From contig NC_015635.1 in NCBI RefSeq assembly GCF_000270245.1, forward strand, positions 1,054,001 to 1,118,000: a DNA stretch of 64,000 bases, in the 5' to 3' direction. The position numbers and the translations under genes were made by a program. Below, in pieces: positions 10,448 through 19,284 of this stretch (position 1 is its first letter; the number at the start of each line of letters is the position of its first letter). Source of the DNA: Microlunatus phosphovorus NM-1 (GTDB lineage: Bacteria > Actinomycetota > Actinomycetes > Propionibacteriales > Propionibacteriaceae). The notes beneath the pieces are model-generated. The model searched no databases. It had not been told where the DNA came from and saw nothing but the letters and a program-made list of their open reading frames with translations.

Positions 10448-12244
10448 ATGGTCGCGGCGTTCGACTATTGCCTGCATGGCAAGGGTGGGGCTGCGCCGAG
10501 CATCGACACCGCGATGCACGGTCTCGTGGACGCGGCGCATGTCGATCACCTGCACCCGGACTCGGGCATTGCGATCGCGACCGCCGCCGATGGGGAGCAA
10601 CTGACAGCTGAGATCTTCGGAGACAACGTGGTCTGGGTGCCGTGGCGGCGGCCGGGATTCCAGCTGGGCTTGGACATTGCCGCGATCAAGGCGGCCAATC
10701 CGCAGTCGATTGGCTGCATCCTCGGTGGTCATGGGATCACCGCCTGGGGCGATACCAGCGCGGAGACCGAGGCCAACTCCTTGTGGATCATCGACACCGC
10801 TGCCGCCTACATCGCTGAGCACTCCAAGACCGAGCCGTTCGGGCCGGCACTGGACGGCTACGGCGCGCTGCCGGAAGCCGAGCGGCATGCCAAGGCCGCC
10901 GCACTGGCCGCGACGCTGCGTTCGATTGCCTCGGCCGACGCGCCGATGGTCGGGCACTACAACGACGACGAGCGGGTGTTGGAGTTCCTCGCTTCGGCCG
11001 AGCACCCGCGGCTGGCGGCGCTGGGCACCTCCTGCCCGGATCACTTCCTGCGGACCAAGGTGAAGCCGTTGGTGCTGGACCTGCCGGCGGACGCGAGCGT
11101 CGAGGACTCGATCGCCCGGCTGAAGGAGCTGCACGAGAGCTACCGGGCCGACTACCAGGGCTACTACGACCGCAACGCCGCCGCCGGCTCTCCGGCGATC
11201 CGGGGTGCCGATCCGGCGATCATCCTGATTCCCGGCGTCGGGATGTTCTCGTACGGCAAGAACAAGCAGACCGCCCGGGTGGCAGGCGAGTTCTATCTGA
11301 ACGCGATCAACGTGATGCGCGGTGCGGAAGGACTGTCGACGTATGCGCCGATCGACGAGGCGGAGAAGTTCCGGATCGAGTACTGGGCGCTGGAAGAAGC
11401 CAAGCTACAGCGGATGCCGAAGCCGAAGCCGCTGGCGACCCGGATCGCGCTGGTCACCGGCGCCGCCTCCGGTATCGGCAAGGCCATTGCCACCCGGCTC
11501 GCCGCCGAGGGTGCCTGCGTGGTGATCGCCGACCTGGATGCCGAGAAGGCTCAGGCGGCGGCCGCTGAGGTCGCCCGCGCCGCAGGCGCCTCGAAGAACA
11601 CCGCTGACGTGGCCGTCGGGATCGCCGCGAACGTGACCGACGAGGATGCCGTCCAGGCCGCGGTGGACGCCACCGTGCTCGCCTTCGGTGGACTGGACAT
11701 CGTGATCAACAACGCCGGACTGTCGCTGAGCAAGGCGTTGCTGGACACCACGGTCGCGGACTGGGATCTGCAGCACAACGTGATGGCCAAGGGCTCGTTC
11801 CTGGTCTCCCGGGCCGCGGCGAAGGTGCTGATCGAGCAGGGTCTGGGCGGCGACATCGTCTATATCTCCAGCAAGAACTCGATCTTCGCCGGACCGAACA
11901 ACATCGCCTACTCCGCGACCAAGGCCGACCAGGCGCACCAGGTGCGGCTGTTGGCCGCCGAGCTCGGGGAGCACGGGGTCAAGGTGAACGGCATCAATCC
12001 TGATGGCGTGGTGCGGGGATCGGGGATCTTCGCCGGTGGCTGGGGGGCGAAGCGAGCCGCCGTCTACGGGGTGGCCGAGGAAGATCTGGGCAAGTACTAC
12101 GCCCAGCGCACCCTGCTGAAGCGGGAAGTGCTGCCGGAGCACGTCGCCAACGCGGTGTTCGTGCTCTGCTCCGCCGATCTGTCACACACCACCGGGCTGC
12201 ATGTCCCGGTTGACGCCGGCGTCGCTGCCGCCTTCCTGCGATGA
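10448..12244 (+). CDS. C-terminal fragment of the disrupted aldolase/dehydrogenase, still translatable
   Basis: This 598-residue open frame starts at an internal ATG that follows GGGAGG by chance with good spacing, so the fragment may be translated if transcription passes the IS. It keeps the aldolase zinc segment but lacks the N-terminal GGNTS phosphate-binding part, so aldolase activity is unlikely. The SDR domain is complete: nucleotide-binding GAASGIGKA, the NNAG motif, and the catalytic Ser-Tyr-Lys in ISSKNS and YSATK. It therefore could leave an orphan aldehyde dehydrogenase/reductase activity. This is inference. Confidence 0.5.
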   Translation: MVAAFDYCLHGKGGAAPSIDTAMHGLVDAAHVDHLHPDSGIAIATAADGEQLTAEIFGDNVVWVPWRRPGFQLGLDIAAIKAANPQSIGCILGGHGITAWGDTSAETEANSLWIIDTAAAYIAEHSKTEPFGPALDGYGALPEAERHAKAAALAATLRSIASADAPMVGHYNDDERVLEFLASAEHPRLAALGTSCPDHFLRTKVKPLVLDLPADASVEDSIARLKELHESYRADYQGYYDRNAAAGSPAIRGADPAIILIPGVGMFSYGKNKQTARVAGEFYLNAINVMRGAEGLSTYAPIDEAEKFRIEYWALEEAKLQRMPKPKPLATRIALVTGAASGIGKAIATRLAAEGACVVIADLDAEKAQAAAAEVARAAGASKNTADVAVGIAANVTDEDAVQAAVDATVLAFGGLDIVINNAGLSLSKALLDTTVADWDLQHNVMAKGSFLVSRAAAKVLIEQGLGGDIVYISSKNSIFAGPNNIAYSATKADQAHQVRLLAAELGEHGVKVNGINPDGVVRGSGIFAGGWGAKRAAVYGVAEEDLGKYYAQRTLLKREVLPEHVANAVFVLCSADLSHTTGLHVPVDAGVAAAFLR

Positions 12245-12254
12245 GCTTCCGTCG

Positions 12255-13706
12255 ATGAGTTCGACACTGGGGGCAGGGCGGGCCGGCTGGGTCGCGGCGG
12301 TTGATCTGGGCGCCACCAGCGGTCGGGTCATGCTCGGTCAGGTCGGCCCCGATCGGCTCGCCCTCGACCTGGTGCACCGGTTCCCGAACAACCCCGTCCG
12401 CACCGCCGACGGGCTGTGCTGGAACATCCTCGAGCTCTATCGCAACGTTCTCCTCGGGCTGCGGATCGCGTTCGATCGGGAGCCGTCCATCAGCAGCATC
12501 GCGATCGACTCCTGGGCCGTGGACTACGCCCTGCTGCGGGGCGATCGGATGATCAGCACCCCGCATCACTACCGCGACGAGGCGCGTGTCGCCGGCGTCG
12601 ACCTGGTGCACGGGATCGTCTCGCCTGAGGAGCTGTACGCCGCCTCAGGGCTGCAGTTCCTGCCGTTCAACACGATCTATCAGCTGGCGGTCGACCAGCG
12701 TGACGGTGTGATCGACGAACACACCTCGCTGCTGATGATCCCCGACCTGATCGCGTTCTGGCTCACCGGCGAGCAGCGGGTCGAGCAGACCAACGCGTCG
12801 ACGACCGGGCTGCTGGATGTCGCCACCGGCGACTGGAGCCGGACGCTGATCGACAAGCTCGGGCTGCCGGAGAGTCTGTTTCCCCCGATCGTCCCCCCGG
12901 GCAGTGTCATCGGCGGTCTGCGCTCGTCGGTGGCCGTGGAGATCGGAGCGCCCGAGTCGGTGCAGGTGGTCGCAGTCGGTTCACACGACACCGCTTCCGC
13001 GGTCGTCGGCGTACCGCTGGCCGATCACGGAGCGGCATACCTGTCCTCGGGCACGTGGTCGCTGATCGGCGTGGAACTCGACGAGCCGGTGCTGAGTGAG
13101 GCGAGTCGGGCGGTGAACTTCACCAACGAGGGCGGGGTCGACGGCCGGATCCGCTATCTGCACAACGTGATGGGTCTGTGGCTGCTCAGCGAGTCGGTCC
13201 GGACCTGGGAACGCGACGGGCACGAGATCGACCTCACCAGCCTGATCGCCGACGCGACCGCGGTCACCGGGACGATCCCGTTGTTCGACACCAACCACGA
13301 CAGTCTGCTCCCACCCGGTGATATGCCGACCCGCATCGCGGCGCTCTGTCGGGCCACCGGGCAGCCGGTCCCCAGCACCCCGGCCGTCGTGGTGCGCAGC
13401 ATCCTGGAGAGCCTGGCCGCCGCGTACGCGGATGCCATCACGACCGCCGAGGAATTGGCCGGGGTCAGCGTGGACACGGTCAACATCGTCGGCGGGGGCA
13501 GCCAGAATCCGCTGCTCTGCCAGCTGACTGCCGACTACACCGGCCGAATCGTCGAAGCCGGCCCGGTCGAGGCCACTGCGATCGGCAACGTCTTGATCCA
13601 GGCCCGCGCCGCCGGACTGCTGACCGGCACCCTGGAAGAGCTGCGTCGGCTGGTCGCCGACACCCACCCGCCCCTTCGGTATCAGCCGCGTTCACCTGGC
13701 GCGTAA
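12255..13706 (+). CDS. rhaB: Rhamnulokinase, FGGY carbohydrate kinase family
   Basis: A 483-residue kinase that phosphorylates L-rhamnulose at C1. FGGY motifs in order: VAAVDLGATSGRVMLG at the N-terminus (phosphate 1), IAIDSWAVDYALL, the hinge SSGTWSLIGVE and the C-terminal adenosine motif NIVGGGSQNPLLCQL. The ATG at 12255 is 10 bp after the stop of the fused aldolase gene; an earlier ATG at 12241 meets a stop within six codons. With the aldolase broken upstream, an active kinase would let rhamnulose 1-phosphate build up, unless IS polarity silences it. Confidence 0.93.
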   Translation: MSSTLGAGRAGWVAAVDLGATSGRVMLGQVGPDRLALDLVHRFPNNPVRTADGLCWNILELYRNVLLGLRIAFDREPSISSIAIDSWAVDYALLRGDRMISTPHHYRDEARVAGVDLVHGIVSPEELYAASGLQFLPFNTIYQLAVDQRDGVIDEHTSLLMIPDLIAFWLTGEQRVEQTNASTTGLLDVATGDWSRTLIDKLGLPESLFPPIVPPGSVIGGLRSSVAVEIGAPESVQVVAVGSHDTASAVVGVPLADHGAAYLSSGTWSLIGVELDEPVLSEASRAVNFTNEGGVDGRIRYLHNVMGLWLLSESVRTWERDGHEIDLTSLIADATAVTGTIPLFDTNHDSLLPPGDMPTRIAALCRATGQPVPSTPAVVVRSILESLAAAYADAITTAEELAGVSVDTVNIVGGGSQNPLLCQLTADYTGRIVEAGPVEATAIGNVLIQARAAGLLTGTLEELRRLVADTHPPLRYQPRSPGA

Positions 13707-13716
13707 GGTGCTGCCG

Positions 13717-14706
13717 GTGAGCGCCGATGCCGATCTCGAGGAATATCTCGGGGTCGTGCGCCGGCTCGCCGAGGAGCAATTGCCCGTCGGAGAGCGGGTC
13801 CTGAGCCCTGATCGGCTGGGTACCCTGCGTCGGCTGCTGGACCAGGCCGGAGTCCTCGAGCTGGGGGCGGAGACCGAGCTGGATGGCGCGGTCCGTTGGC
13901 TCAGCAGCGTGATCACGACGATCGCCCGGCGGTCACCGGCCATCGCCTTCGCGCTGGCCAGCCGGTATGCGGCGCAACGAGCACTGGTGGCGATCGACAC
14001 CGATGCCACGAGTGCGGTGGCAGGTCGGGCGGCAGGACTCGATGACGCGGGTCGCTTTCGGCCGATCGAGGACTCCGACGTCGCCCTGCCGGTCGTGCTC
14101 GATCCGGCGTCGGTCGTGATCCTCGATGGTCAGGGTCGGTCCGGTGTGATCGTCGCCCGTTCGTTCCTCCGTGACAAGGAGGTCGCCAGGTCCGGGCTCG
14201 ACGGAGCTCACCTGCGGACGTTCCAGCTGAGTCGAGACGGTGCCGCGGCCCTCCCGGCACCGGTAGCCGTCGCGGCCTCTCGTGACCTGGAGTTGTTGCT
14301 CACCGCGGCGATGCTGGGCACGGCCGAAGGCGCGCTGCAGGTGTCGGAGGACTATGCCCGAGAACGTCGGCAGTTCGACGCACCGATCGGCTCGTTCGCG
14401 GGTCTGCGCGCGATCCTCGCCGAGATGCGGCATCGGGCCGGTGCCGTACGCGGCCTGCTCGAGTCCGCCCTCACAGCGGAGGGCGTGCAGTCGGAGGTAC
14501 GGGTCCTCGAGGCTTCGGCGGCGGCCGGGCGGGCGGTGGTCCAGGTGGCGATCGACGCCATCCAGGTTCACGGTGGGTACGGCTACATCGAGGAGTATCC
14601 GGTGGCCGGTCTGCTGCGCGATGCGGTGAGTCTGCGAGCCGCGGCGCTGCCGCGCCGCCTGGTGATGGCCCGGCTGGCCGACGACCGGCTGGGGGCTCTG
14701 GCATGA
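13717..14706 (+). CDS. Acyl-CoA dehydrogenase-like protein lacking the usual catalytic motif
   Basis: A 329-residue protein of the acyl-CoA dehydrogenase fold, shorter than the usual 380-400. The C-terminal helical domain is clear (AEGALQVSEDYARERRQFDAPIG, in part, then VHGGYGYIEEYPVAGLLRDA). Where active enzymes have an E-G-T catalytic motif this one reads SLRAAALPRRLVMARL, so it probably lacks the base. Such subunits form mixed complexes with an active partner in actinobacteria, and the next gene is a good candidate, overlapping by 4 bp (ATGA). The GTG at 13717 has AAGG at a fair distance; a GTG at 13708 is an alternative. Confidence 0.8.
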   Translation: MSADADLEEYLGVVRRLAEEQLPVGERVLSPDRLGTLRRLLDQAGVLELGAETELDGAVRWLSSVITTIARRSPAIAFALASRYAAQRALVAIDTDATSAVAGRAAGLDDAGRFRPIEDSDVALPVVLDPASVVILDGQGRSGVIVARSFLRDKEVARSGLDGAHLRTFQLSRDGAAALPAPVAVAASRDLELLLTAAMLGTAEGALQVSEDYARERRQFDAPIGSFAGLRAILAEMRHRAGAVRGLLESALTAEGVQSEVRVLEASAAAGRAVVQVAIDAIQVHGGYGYIEEYPVAGLLRDAVSLRAAALPRRLVMARLADDRLGALA

Positions 14707-15941
14707 GCGAGATCGAATCCCCTGCGTACGACGTTTCTGTGCATGAATCCCCTGCGTACGACGTCTCTGGGCCAGCGACCGCGTACCTGTCCGCGCTGCA
14801 ACCCGTGCTGGACGAGGTCATCGTGCCGGCGGCCGAGGATGTGGACCGGGATCACCTCTTCCCTCGGCAGGGCGTCCAGGCGCTCGTCGACGCGGGGCTC
14901 GGCGGTCTGCTGATTCCTCGGGAGTTCGGCGGGCCGGATGCCGGACTGGTCGTCTATGCCGAGGTCCTGGCGCGGATCGCCGCCGCGTGCGGGTCAACAT
15001 CCACCGTCTACATGACGAATCTGCACTGCGCCCATCCGATCGTGCTTGGCGGCCGAGTGGATCAGCAGCGGCGCTGGGTCCCGGCGCTCGGATCGGGTCA
15101 GGCCTTCGGTGCGACGGCCCTCACCGAGTCCGAAGCGGGTTCGGACGTCGCCTCGATGCGGACGTACGCGCGCCGCGACGGCGACAGCTATGTCATCAAC
15201 GGCAGCAAGATGTTCATCTCCAATGGCGACGTCGCCGACGTCCTCGTCCTGTTCGCCACCGTCGACCCGGCGCTCGGTCGGGACGGGATCACGGCCTTCT
15301 TGCTGGACACCGCCCACCTATCGGGATTCGGCGTCGGCCGGCCGATGGACAAGCTCGGGCAGCGCGGCGCCTCGACGGTGCCGCTGAGCTTCGACCACTG
15401 CCGGGTACCGGCGGACGCCGTGCTCGGGGAGGTCGGGCGGGGCTGGGCCCTGCTGCTCCAGGCGGTGCTCAGATCTCGGATCAGCGCCGCCGCCCAAGGG
15501 GTCGGCTTCGCGACCGGTGCCTTCGAGACCGTGGTCGCGTACTGCGCCAAGCACGGCCTGCTGACCGCGCGGAACCGAGCAGCCCAGGATCTCCAGTTCG
15601 ACCTGGCCGCGCTGCGGGCGGAGATCAGTGCGGCCCGCGCGCTGCTGCTGCACGCCTGCGCGGCCACGGACGCCGTCGCTGCTGCCGGCGGTGCCGATCC
15701 CACCGCGCTGCTGGCGGAGGTGAAGCTGCACTGCACCCGCGTGGGCGTCCAGGTCGCTGCCCGATGTCTCGAGCTGCTGGGTGGGGAGGCAGATCGACTC
15801 GACGTCGGGCTCGAGCGCCGGCTGCGGGATGCGAAGATCACCGAGATCTACGACGGCACGAACCAGGTCCAGAGCATGCTCATCGCGCGGGATCTCAGGT
15901 TCTCGCCGACCGCGATGTCGGCTCTCGACACTCGGCCCTGA
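14703..15941 (+). CDS. Acyl-CoA dehydrogenase
   Basis: A 412-residue FAD-dependent acyl-CoA dehydrogenase that introduces an alpha,beta double bond into an acyl-CoA. Visible motifs are the flavin-binding TALTESEAGSD and MFISNGDVADVLVLF, and the C-terminal KITEIYDGTNQVQSMLIAR. The usual EGT catalytic position reads DGT, with Asp instead of Glu. The N-terminus has an odd 10-residue duplication, ESPAYDVSVH then ESPAYDVSGP, coded by a 30 bp tandem repeat before the first helix. It overlaps the shorter paralogue upstream, so a heteromeric enzyme is likely. The substrate is unknown. Confidence 0.88.
   Translation: MSEIESPAYDVSVHESPAYDVSGPATAYLSALQPVLDEVIVPAAEDVDRDHLFPRQGVQALVDAGLGGLLIPREFGGPDAGLVVYAEVLARIAAACGSTSTVYMTNLHCAHPIVLGGRVDQQRRWVPALGSGQAFGATALTESEAGSDVASMRTYARRDGDSYVINGSKMFISNGDVADVLVLFATVDPALGRDGITAFLLDTAHLSGFGVGRPMDKLGQRGASTVPLSFDHCRVPADAVLGEVGRGWALLLQAVLRSRISAAAQGVGFATGAFETVVAYCAKHGLLTARNRAAQDLQFDLAALRAEISAARALLLHACAATDAVAAAGGADPTALLAEVKLHCTRVGVQVAARCLELLGGEADRLDVGLERRLRDAKITEIYDGTNQVQSMLIARDLRFSPTAMSALDTRP
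14715..14769. repeat. 30 bp-period direct repeat in the acyl-CoA dehydrogenase 5' end
   Basis: Two 25 bp copies, 14715-14739 and 14745-14769, differ at a single base. The repeat sits right after the start codon and adds an unexplained N-terminal extension. Confidence 0.8.
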
Positions 15942-15979
15942 CGCAGCAGGTCCCGGGCCAGCGCCGGAGCGGATCCGGG

Positions 15980-17398
15980 TTAGCCTCTCGAGATCGACAG
16001 CGGGTCGAACGGGTCGGCAGGCACGTCGACGCCGAGGTCGGTGAAGCCCTGTGCCAGACACTCGACGAACAGATCCGGCTGCTCGACCGCCGCTTCGTCG
16101 ACGGTGACGCCGATCGAGCACCACTTTCCGGCGTACGACAGCAGGGTGATGTTGGCCGCCGCACCCATGGTCGCGACCACCGGATAGATGCGTTCCACCC
16201 GGGAACCGCCCAGCCGGACCGGCATTGGCGGGCCGGGGACATTGCTCGCGGTCAGGTCGCTGCCTCGGCTCATCGCCACGATGGCGTCGATCGGCAGGAG
16301 CTTGCTGGCCTCGGCCACCAGGTCCATGTGCGGCAGGAGCGGCTCACGCCGAGCCGCCGCCATCGCCCGTTGGGCGGCGGCGAACCGGATGTCGTCGTTG
16401 GCCTCGCTCGCATCCAGCACGATTCGAGCGATCGCCTGGGTGTTGTCGTCCACTCGATCGGTCTCGCGGCGAAAGCTGACGGGTACGTTGATCCGCAGCT
16501 TGCCGGCGGGCGAGCCGGAAGCCTCGTGGTAGCGGCCGATACCTCCGCTCAGACCGGTCAGGAATGCGTCGTTGATGCTGCCGCCGTGCTGCTTGGCGAC
16601 CGCCCGGAGCGAGGGGAACACGAGGTCGAGCGTGCGAGCGGCGTACGTCGCGCTGCGCCCGGTGAGCAAGGTCGACAGCGGCGCGGAGTGGATCTGCCCG
16701 ATCTGACGGGTTGAGCCGGCCAGCCGCAGCACGCCGGACGCTCGGGACCGACTGGCGATGACTCTGCGAGCATGCTTGGACATCGCCTCATGTGCCTGCG
16801 CGGCTCGTCCGTGACGGACGTGATCGACGCCTGGAGATCGGAACGAGGACTTCGATTGGCTCGAGCCCGCCGGCACCTGCACCCCGGTGGCGAGATCGGT
16901 GTCCGTGTGGTCGTGGTCGAGGAGCCCCGTGATGATCTTGACCAGCCCTTGACCGTCGCAGATGGCGTGGTGCACGACGAGGATCACCGCCGACCGGGCG
17001 TCGTGGAGCCCGTCGATCAGGGTGGCCCGCCACAGAGCCCGATCTCGATCCAGATCAGTCAGGCTGTGGCGACGTACGTGCTGCAGCACCTGCTGCCAGC
17101 TGCCGGGAGCCGGCATCAGATAGTGAGCGAGATGCAGCGAGAGATCGAAGGCGGGGTCCGGCACCAGCCGTGGTGAGCCGAATTGGGAAGGCGAGTCGAT
17201 GATGCGGCTCCGCAACGCAGGGAACTGTCGAGTGATCCCCTCCATCCGTACGCGCAGTGCGTCGGGGTCGGGCGCCTCATCCAGGACGAAGACGCCAGTC
17301 ATCGCCGATCGCAAAAGCGGTCTGTGCACCGCAGCCCGCCAGGTCGCGGCGCTCATACCTCCCAGACGTCGTCCGTCCACCGATGTCGGGTCGGTCAT
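15980..17398 (-). CDS. WS/DGAT-type acyltransferase (wax ester synthase/diacylglycerol acyltransferase family)
   Basis: About 472 residues. The condensation-like catalytic motif HHxxxDG is present as VVHHAICDGQG, preceded by RALWRATLIDGL. The C-terminal half has the family's NVPVSFR and SNVPGPPMPVRLGG motifs. Members use acyl-CoA to make triacylglycerol or wax esters at the membrane, but several actinobacterial paralogues have no proven activity. The ATG at 17398 suits the GGAGAGG site better than the ATG at 17404. It follows a TetR gene and a FAD monooxygenase gene on the same strand, so it may belong to their operon. Confidence 0.85.
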   Translation of the reverse strand: MTDPTSVDGRRLGGMSAATWRAAVHRPLLRSAMTGVFVLDEAPDPDALRVRMEGITRQFPALRSRIIDSPSQFGSPRLVPDPAFDLSLHLAHYLMPAPGSWQQVLQHVRRHSLTDLDRDRALWRATLIDGLHDARSAVILVVHHAICDGQGLVKIITGLLDHDHTDTDLATGVQVPAGSSQSKSSFRSPGVDHVRHGRAAQAHEAMSKHARRVIASRSRASGVLRLAGSTRQIGQIHSAPLSTLLTGRSATYAARTLDLVFPSLRAVAKQHGGSINDAFLTGLSGGIGRYHEASGSPAGKLRINVPVSFRRETDRVDDNTQAIARIVLDASEANDDIRFAAAQRAMAAARREPLLPHMDLVAEASKLLPIDAIVAMSRGSDLTASNVPGPPMPVRLGGSRVERIYPVVATMGAAANITLLSYAGKWCSIGVTVDEAAVEQPDLFVECLAQGFTDLGVDVPADPFDPLSISRG

Positions 17399-17425
17399 AG
17401 CCATATCCTCTCCGGTCCCTGGCTA

Positions 17426-18052
17426 TCACGCTGCCACCGGTCGGACCGCACCACGGATCATCTCGATCAGGGCGCTGATCAGCCGTGGCAGCTCATCGCG
17501 GTCGGGTTCCTCGATCAGCAGCCAGGTGTCCATCGCCTGGCCCATGCCCGACACCACCGCGATCAGCAGCGCGGGCGGCAGGTCGGTACGGATCGCGCCC
17601 ACCCGTTGACCGGCGGCGAGCGCTTGCTGCAGCCAGGGCCCGAGTGCGAGTTCCGCCTCCTGCTGGGCACGGCGCAGGGTCGGATTGGCTGACGTGGCGA
17701 TCCACCCGCGGATCAGAGCCGCCAGCTGAGGAGAGTCGACCAGCGCTGACATCAGCATGAGGTAGTAACGCTCCACGGTGGACCAGAACGTGTCGGCATC
17801 TCCCTCGCTGGGCAGCGGGAACGGTCCCAGACGGGTGAACAGCGCCTGGAGCTCGGTCTGCACCGCATAGACGTACAGATCGTCCTTGCCGTCGAAGTAG
17901 TAGTAGAGAGAGCCCTTGGAGATGCCGGCTGCCTCGATCACCTGATTCAGCGAAGCGTCGTGGAAGCCGTGCTCGGCAAACTCGTCGACAGCCGCCTGCA
18001 GGATCCTCTGCTGCTGCGCTGGCGCCAGCTTGGCGAATCGGGGTCGGACCAT
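17426..18052 (-). CDS. TetR/AcrR-family transcriptional regulator
   Basis: A 208-residue repressor-type protein. The N-terminal helix-turn-helix is typical: QQRILQAAVDEFAEHGFHDASLNQVIE (in part), then GISKGSLYYYFDGKDDLYVYAV. The C-terminal ligand domain ends GAVRPVAA. It lies 9 bp downstream of the FAD monooxygenase gene on the same strand. A perfect palindrome, TAGACC-GAT-GGTCTA, upstream of that gene is a likely operator for this protein, which would make the operon autoregulated. The ligand is unknown. Confidence 0.9.
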   Translation of the reverse strand: MVRPRFAKLAPAQQQRILQAAVDEFAEHGFHDASLNQVIEAAGISKGSLYYYFDGKDDLYVYAVQTELQALFTRLGPFPLPSEGDADTFWSTVERYYLMLMSALVDSPQLAALIRGWIATSANPTLRRAQQEAELALGPWLQQALAAGQRVGAIRTDLPPALLIAVVSGMGQAMDTWLLIEEPDRDELPRLISALIEMIRGAVRPVAA

Positions 18053-18061
18053 GCGCTCAGG

Positions 18062-19243
18062 TCAGGCTCGTGCGGCGTGGAACGCAGGCAACTCGACGGC
18101 GTCGCGGAAGCTCCGGCCCATTGCGAGGTCGGCGACCTTGGGGAGACCCATCAGCTTCATCACCGTGTTCCGTAGGAGAAGCTGGAGCCTACTCTTCGGG
18201 GCGAACGCGAGGCCAAGTCCCGCGGCCGCGTCCTGTTTCGACACCAGCAGGGGAACGAGCCGCTGCTGATAGCGGCCGAACGCCTCACGGTGATCGCGGC
18301 ACTGGGCCAGCTCGGCCGCCAGCGTGTATGCCTCCACCATCGCGAGTGCTGATCCCTGACCGGCAAGAAACGAGGGGCCGGCCGCCGCGTCGCCCACCAG
18401 CGCGATTCGCCCACGCGTCCAGGTCGGCATCCGGATCTGGCTCGCCGCGTCGAAGTAGAAGGTCTTCGCTTGGGACAGCCGCTCCAGCATCGCCGGCACC
18501 TCCCAGCTCGCCTTGGCCAACCTGGTCCGCAGCAACATCTCCTGCGCGGCGCGGTCGTCGGTGGGCACGGGTCCATCGTGGCGAACCGTCAGCAGACAGA
18601 GCGTGACGTCGTCGCGCAAGGACACTCGAACCGCCTGGAAGCCGACCTCGGCGTACAGCTTGGCGATCAGTTCGTCGCGGGGGCGGTACCCCTCGACCTC
18701 GAAGGCCGACACCACGATGCCCAGATAACGCTCGAACTGCTCATCCGGCCCGAACGCCAGTCTCCGGACACGGGAGTGCAGCCCGTCGGCACCGACGACC
18801 AGGTCGACGTCCCGCGTCTGGCCGCTCTCGAGCATGACTCGTACGCGATCACCGTCGTCCGTCAAGTCCGTCACGGTGTCGTCCACGATCAGCTCCGCGG
18901 CGCCATCGAGCGACCGGTAGATGATGTCGGCCAGGTCGGAGCGGGCGATGCTGACGTACCGTTCGGTCGGGCCCATGATCTTGGTCGGCTTGATCGAGGC
19001 GATCCGACGCCCCTCGCGGTTGACGGCGCGTGCCTCGGTCATCACATAGCCACGCCGTCGCAGCTCGGGGACGATGCCCATCTGGTCGGCGACATCGAAG
19101 CCGGCACCCCAGAAGTCGACCAGGTAGCCGCCGCAGCGCAGCTCCGGCGCCCGTTCGACCAGAGTCACCTCGTGCCCGGCCTGCAACAGCCAGTACGCCA
19201 ATGTCGGGCCGGCGATCCCGGCTCCCACGATCAAGACATGCAT
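18062..19243 (-). CDS. FAD-binding monooxygenase (PHBH/aromatic hydroxylase fold)
   Basis: A 393-residue flavoprotein. The N-terminal Rossmann motif is HVLIVGAGIAGPTLAYWLLQ, followed by the conserved DLVVGADGLHSRVRRLAFG and the second FAD motif RIALVGDAAAGPSFLAGQGSA (in part). This is the group A monooxygenase plan, which uses NAD(P)H and O2 to hydroxylate or oxidise small organic molecules. The start is the ATG at 19243 behind GGGAG. It heads the group with TetR and WS/DGAT downstream. A TetR-type operator lies 42-56 bp upstream. The substrate cannot be inferred. Confidence 0.88.
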   Translation of the reverse strand: MHVLIVGAGIAGPTLAYWLLQAGHEVTLVERAPELRCGGYLVDFWGAGFDVADQMGIVPELRRRGYVMTEARAVNREGRRIASIKPTKIMGPTERYVSIARSDLADIIYRSLDGAAELIVDDTVTDLTDDGDRVRVMLESGQTRDVDLVVGADGLHSRVRRLAFGPDEQFERYLGIVVSAFEVEGYRPRDELIAKLYAEVGFQAVRVSLRDDVTLCLLTVRHDGPVPTDDRAAQEMLLRTRLAKASWEVPAMLERLSQAKTFYFDAASQIRMPTWTRGRIALVGDAAAGPSFLAGQGSALAMVEAYTLAAELAQCRDHREAFGRYQQRLVPLLVSKQDAAAGLGLAFAPKSRLQLLLRNTVMKLMGLPKVADLAMGRSFRDAVELPAFHAARA

Positions 19244-19284
19244 CTCCCATACCTCCGTCCAGACTGCTAGTTCGACCACTAGTG

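Larger units (their letters stand above)
8890..12244 (+). pseudogene. rhaD: Bifunctional rhamnulose-1-phosphate aldolase/short-chain dehydrogenase, interrupted by an IS3-family element
   Basis: The intact gene would encode 686 residues: an N-terminal class II aldolase that splits L-rhamnulose 1-phosphate into dihydroxyacetone phosphate and L-lactaldehyde, fused to a C-terminal SDR dehydrogenase acting on the aldehyde. The left fragment (8890-9131) carries the phosphate-site GGNTSAKG. The right fragment, from 10426, carries the zinc motif HVDHLHPDS and the SDR motifs GAASGIGKA and YSATKADQ. Removing 9132-10425 (the element plus one ATCC copy) restores an exact in-frame junction (VGVYPG/VDREDEMV). 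The ATG at 8890 follows AGAAGAGAAG. The aldolase active site is split, so that step should be lost. Confidence 0.93.
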
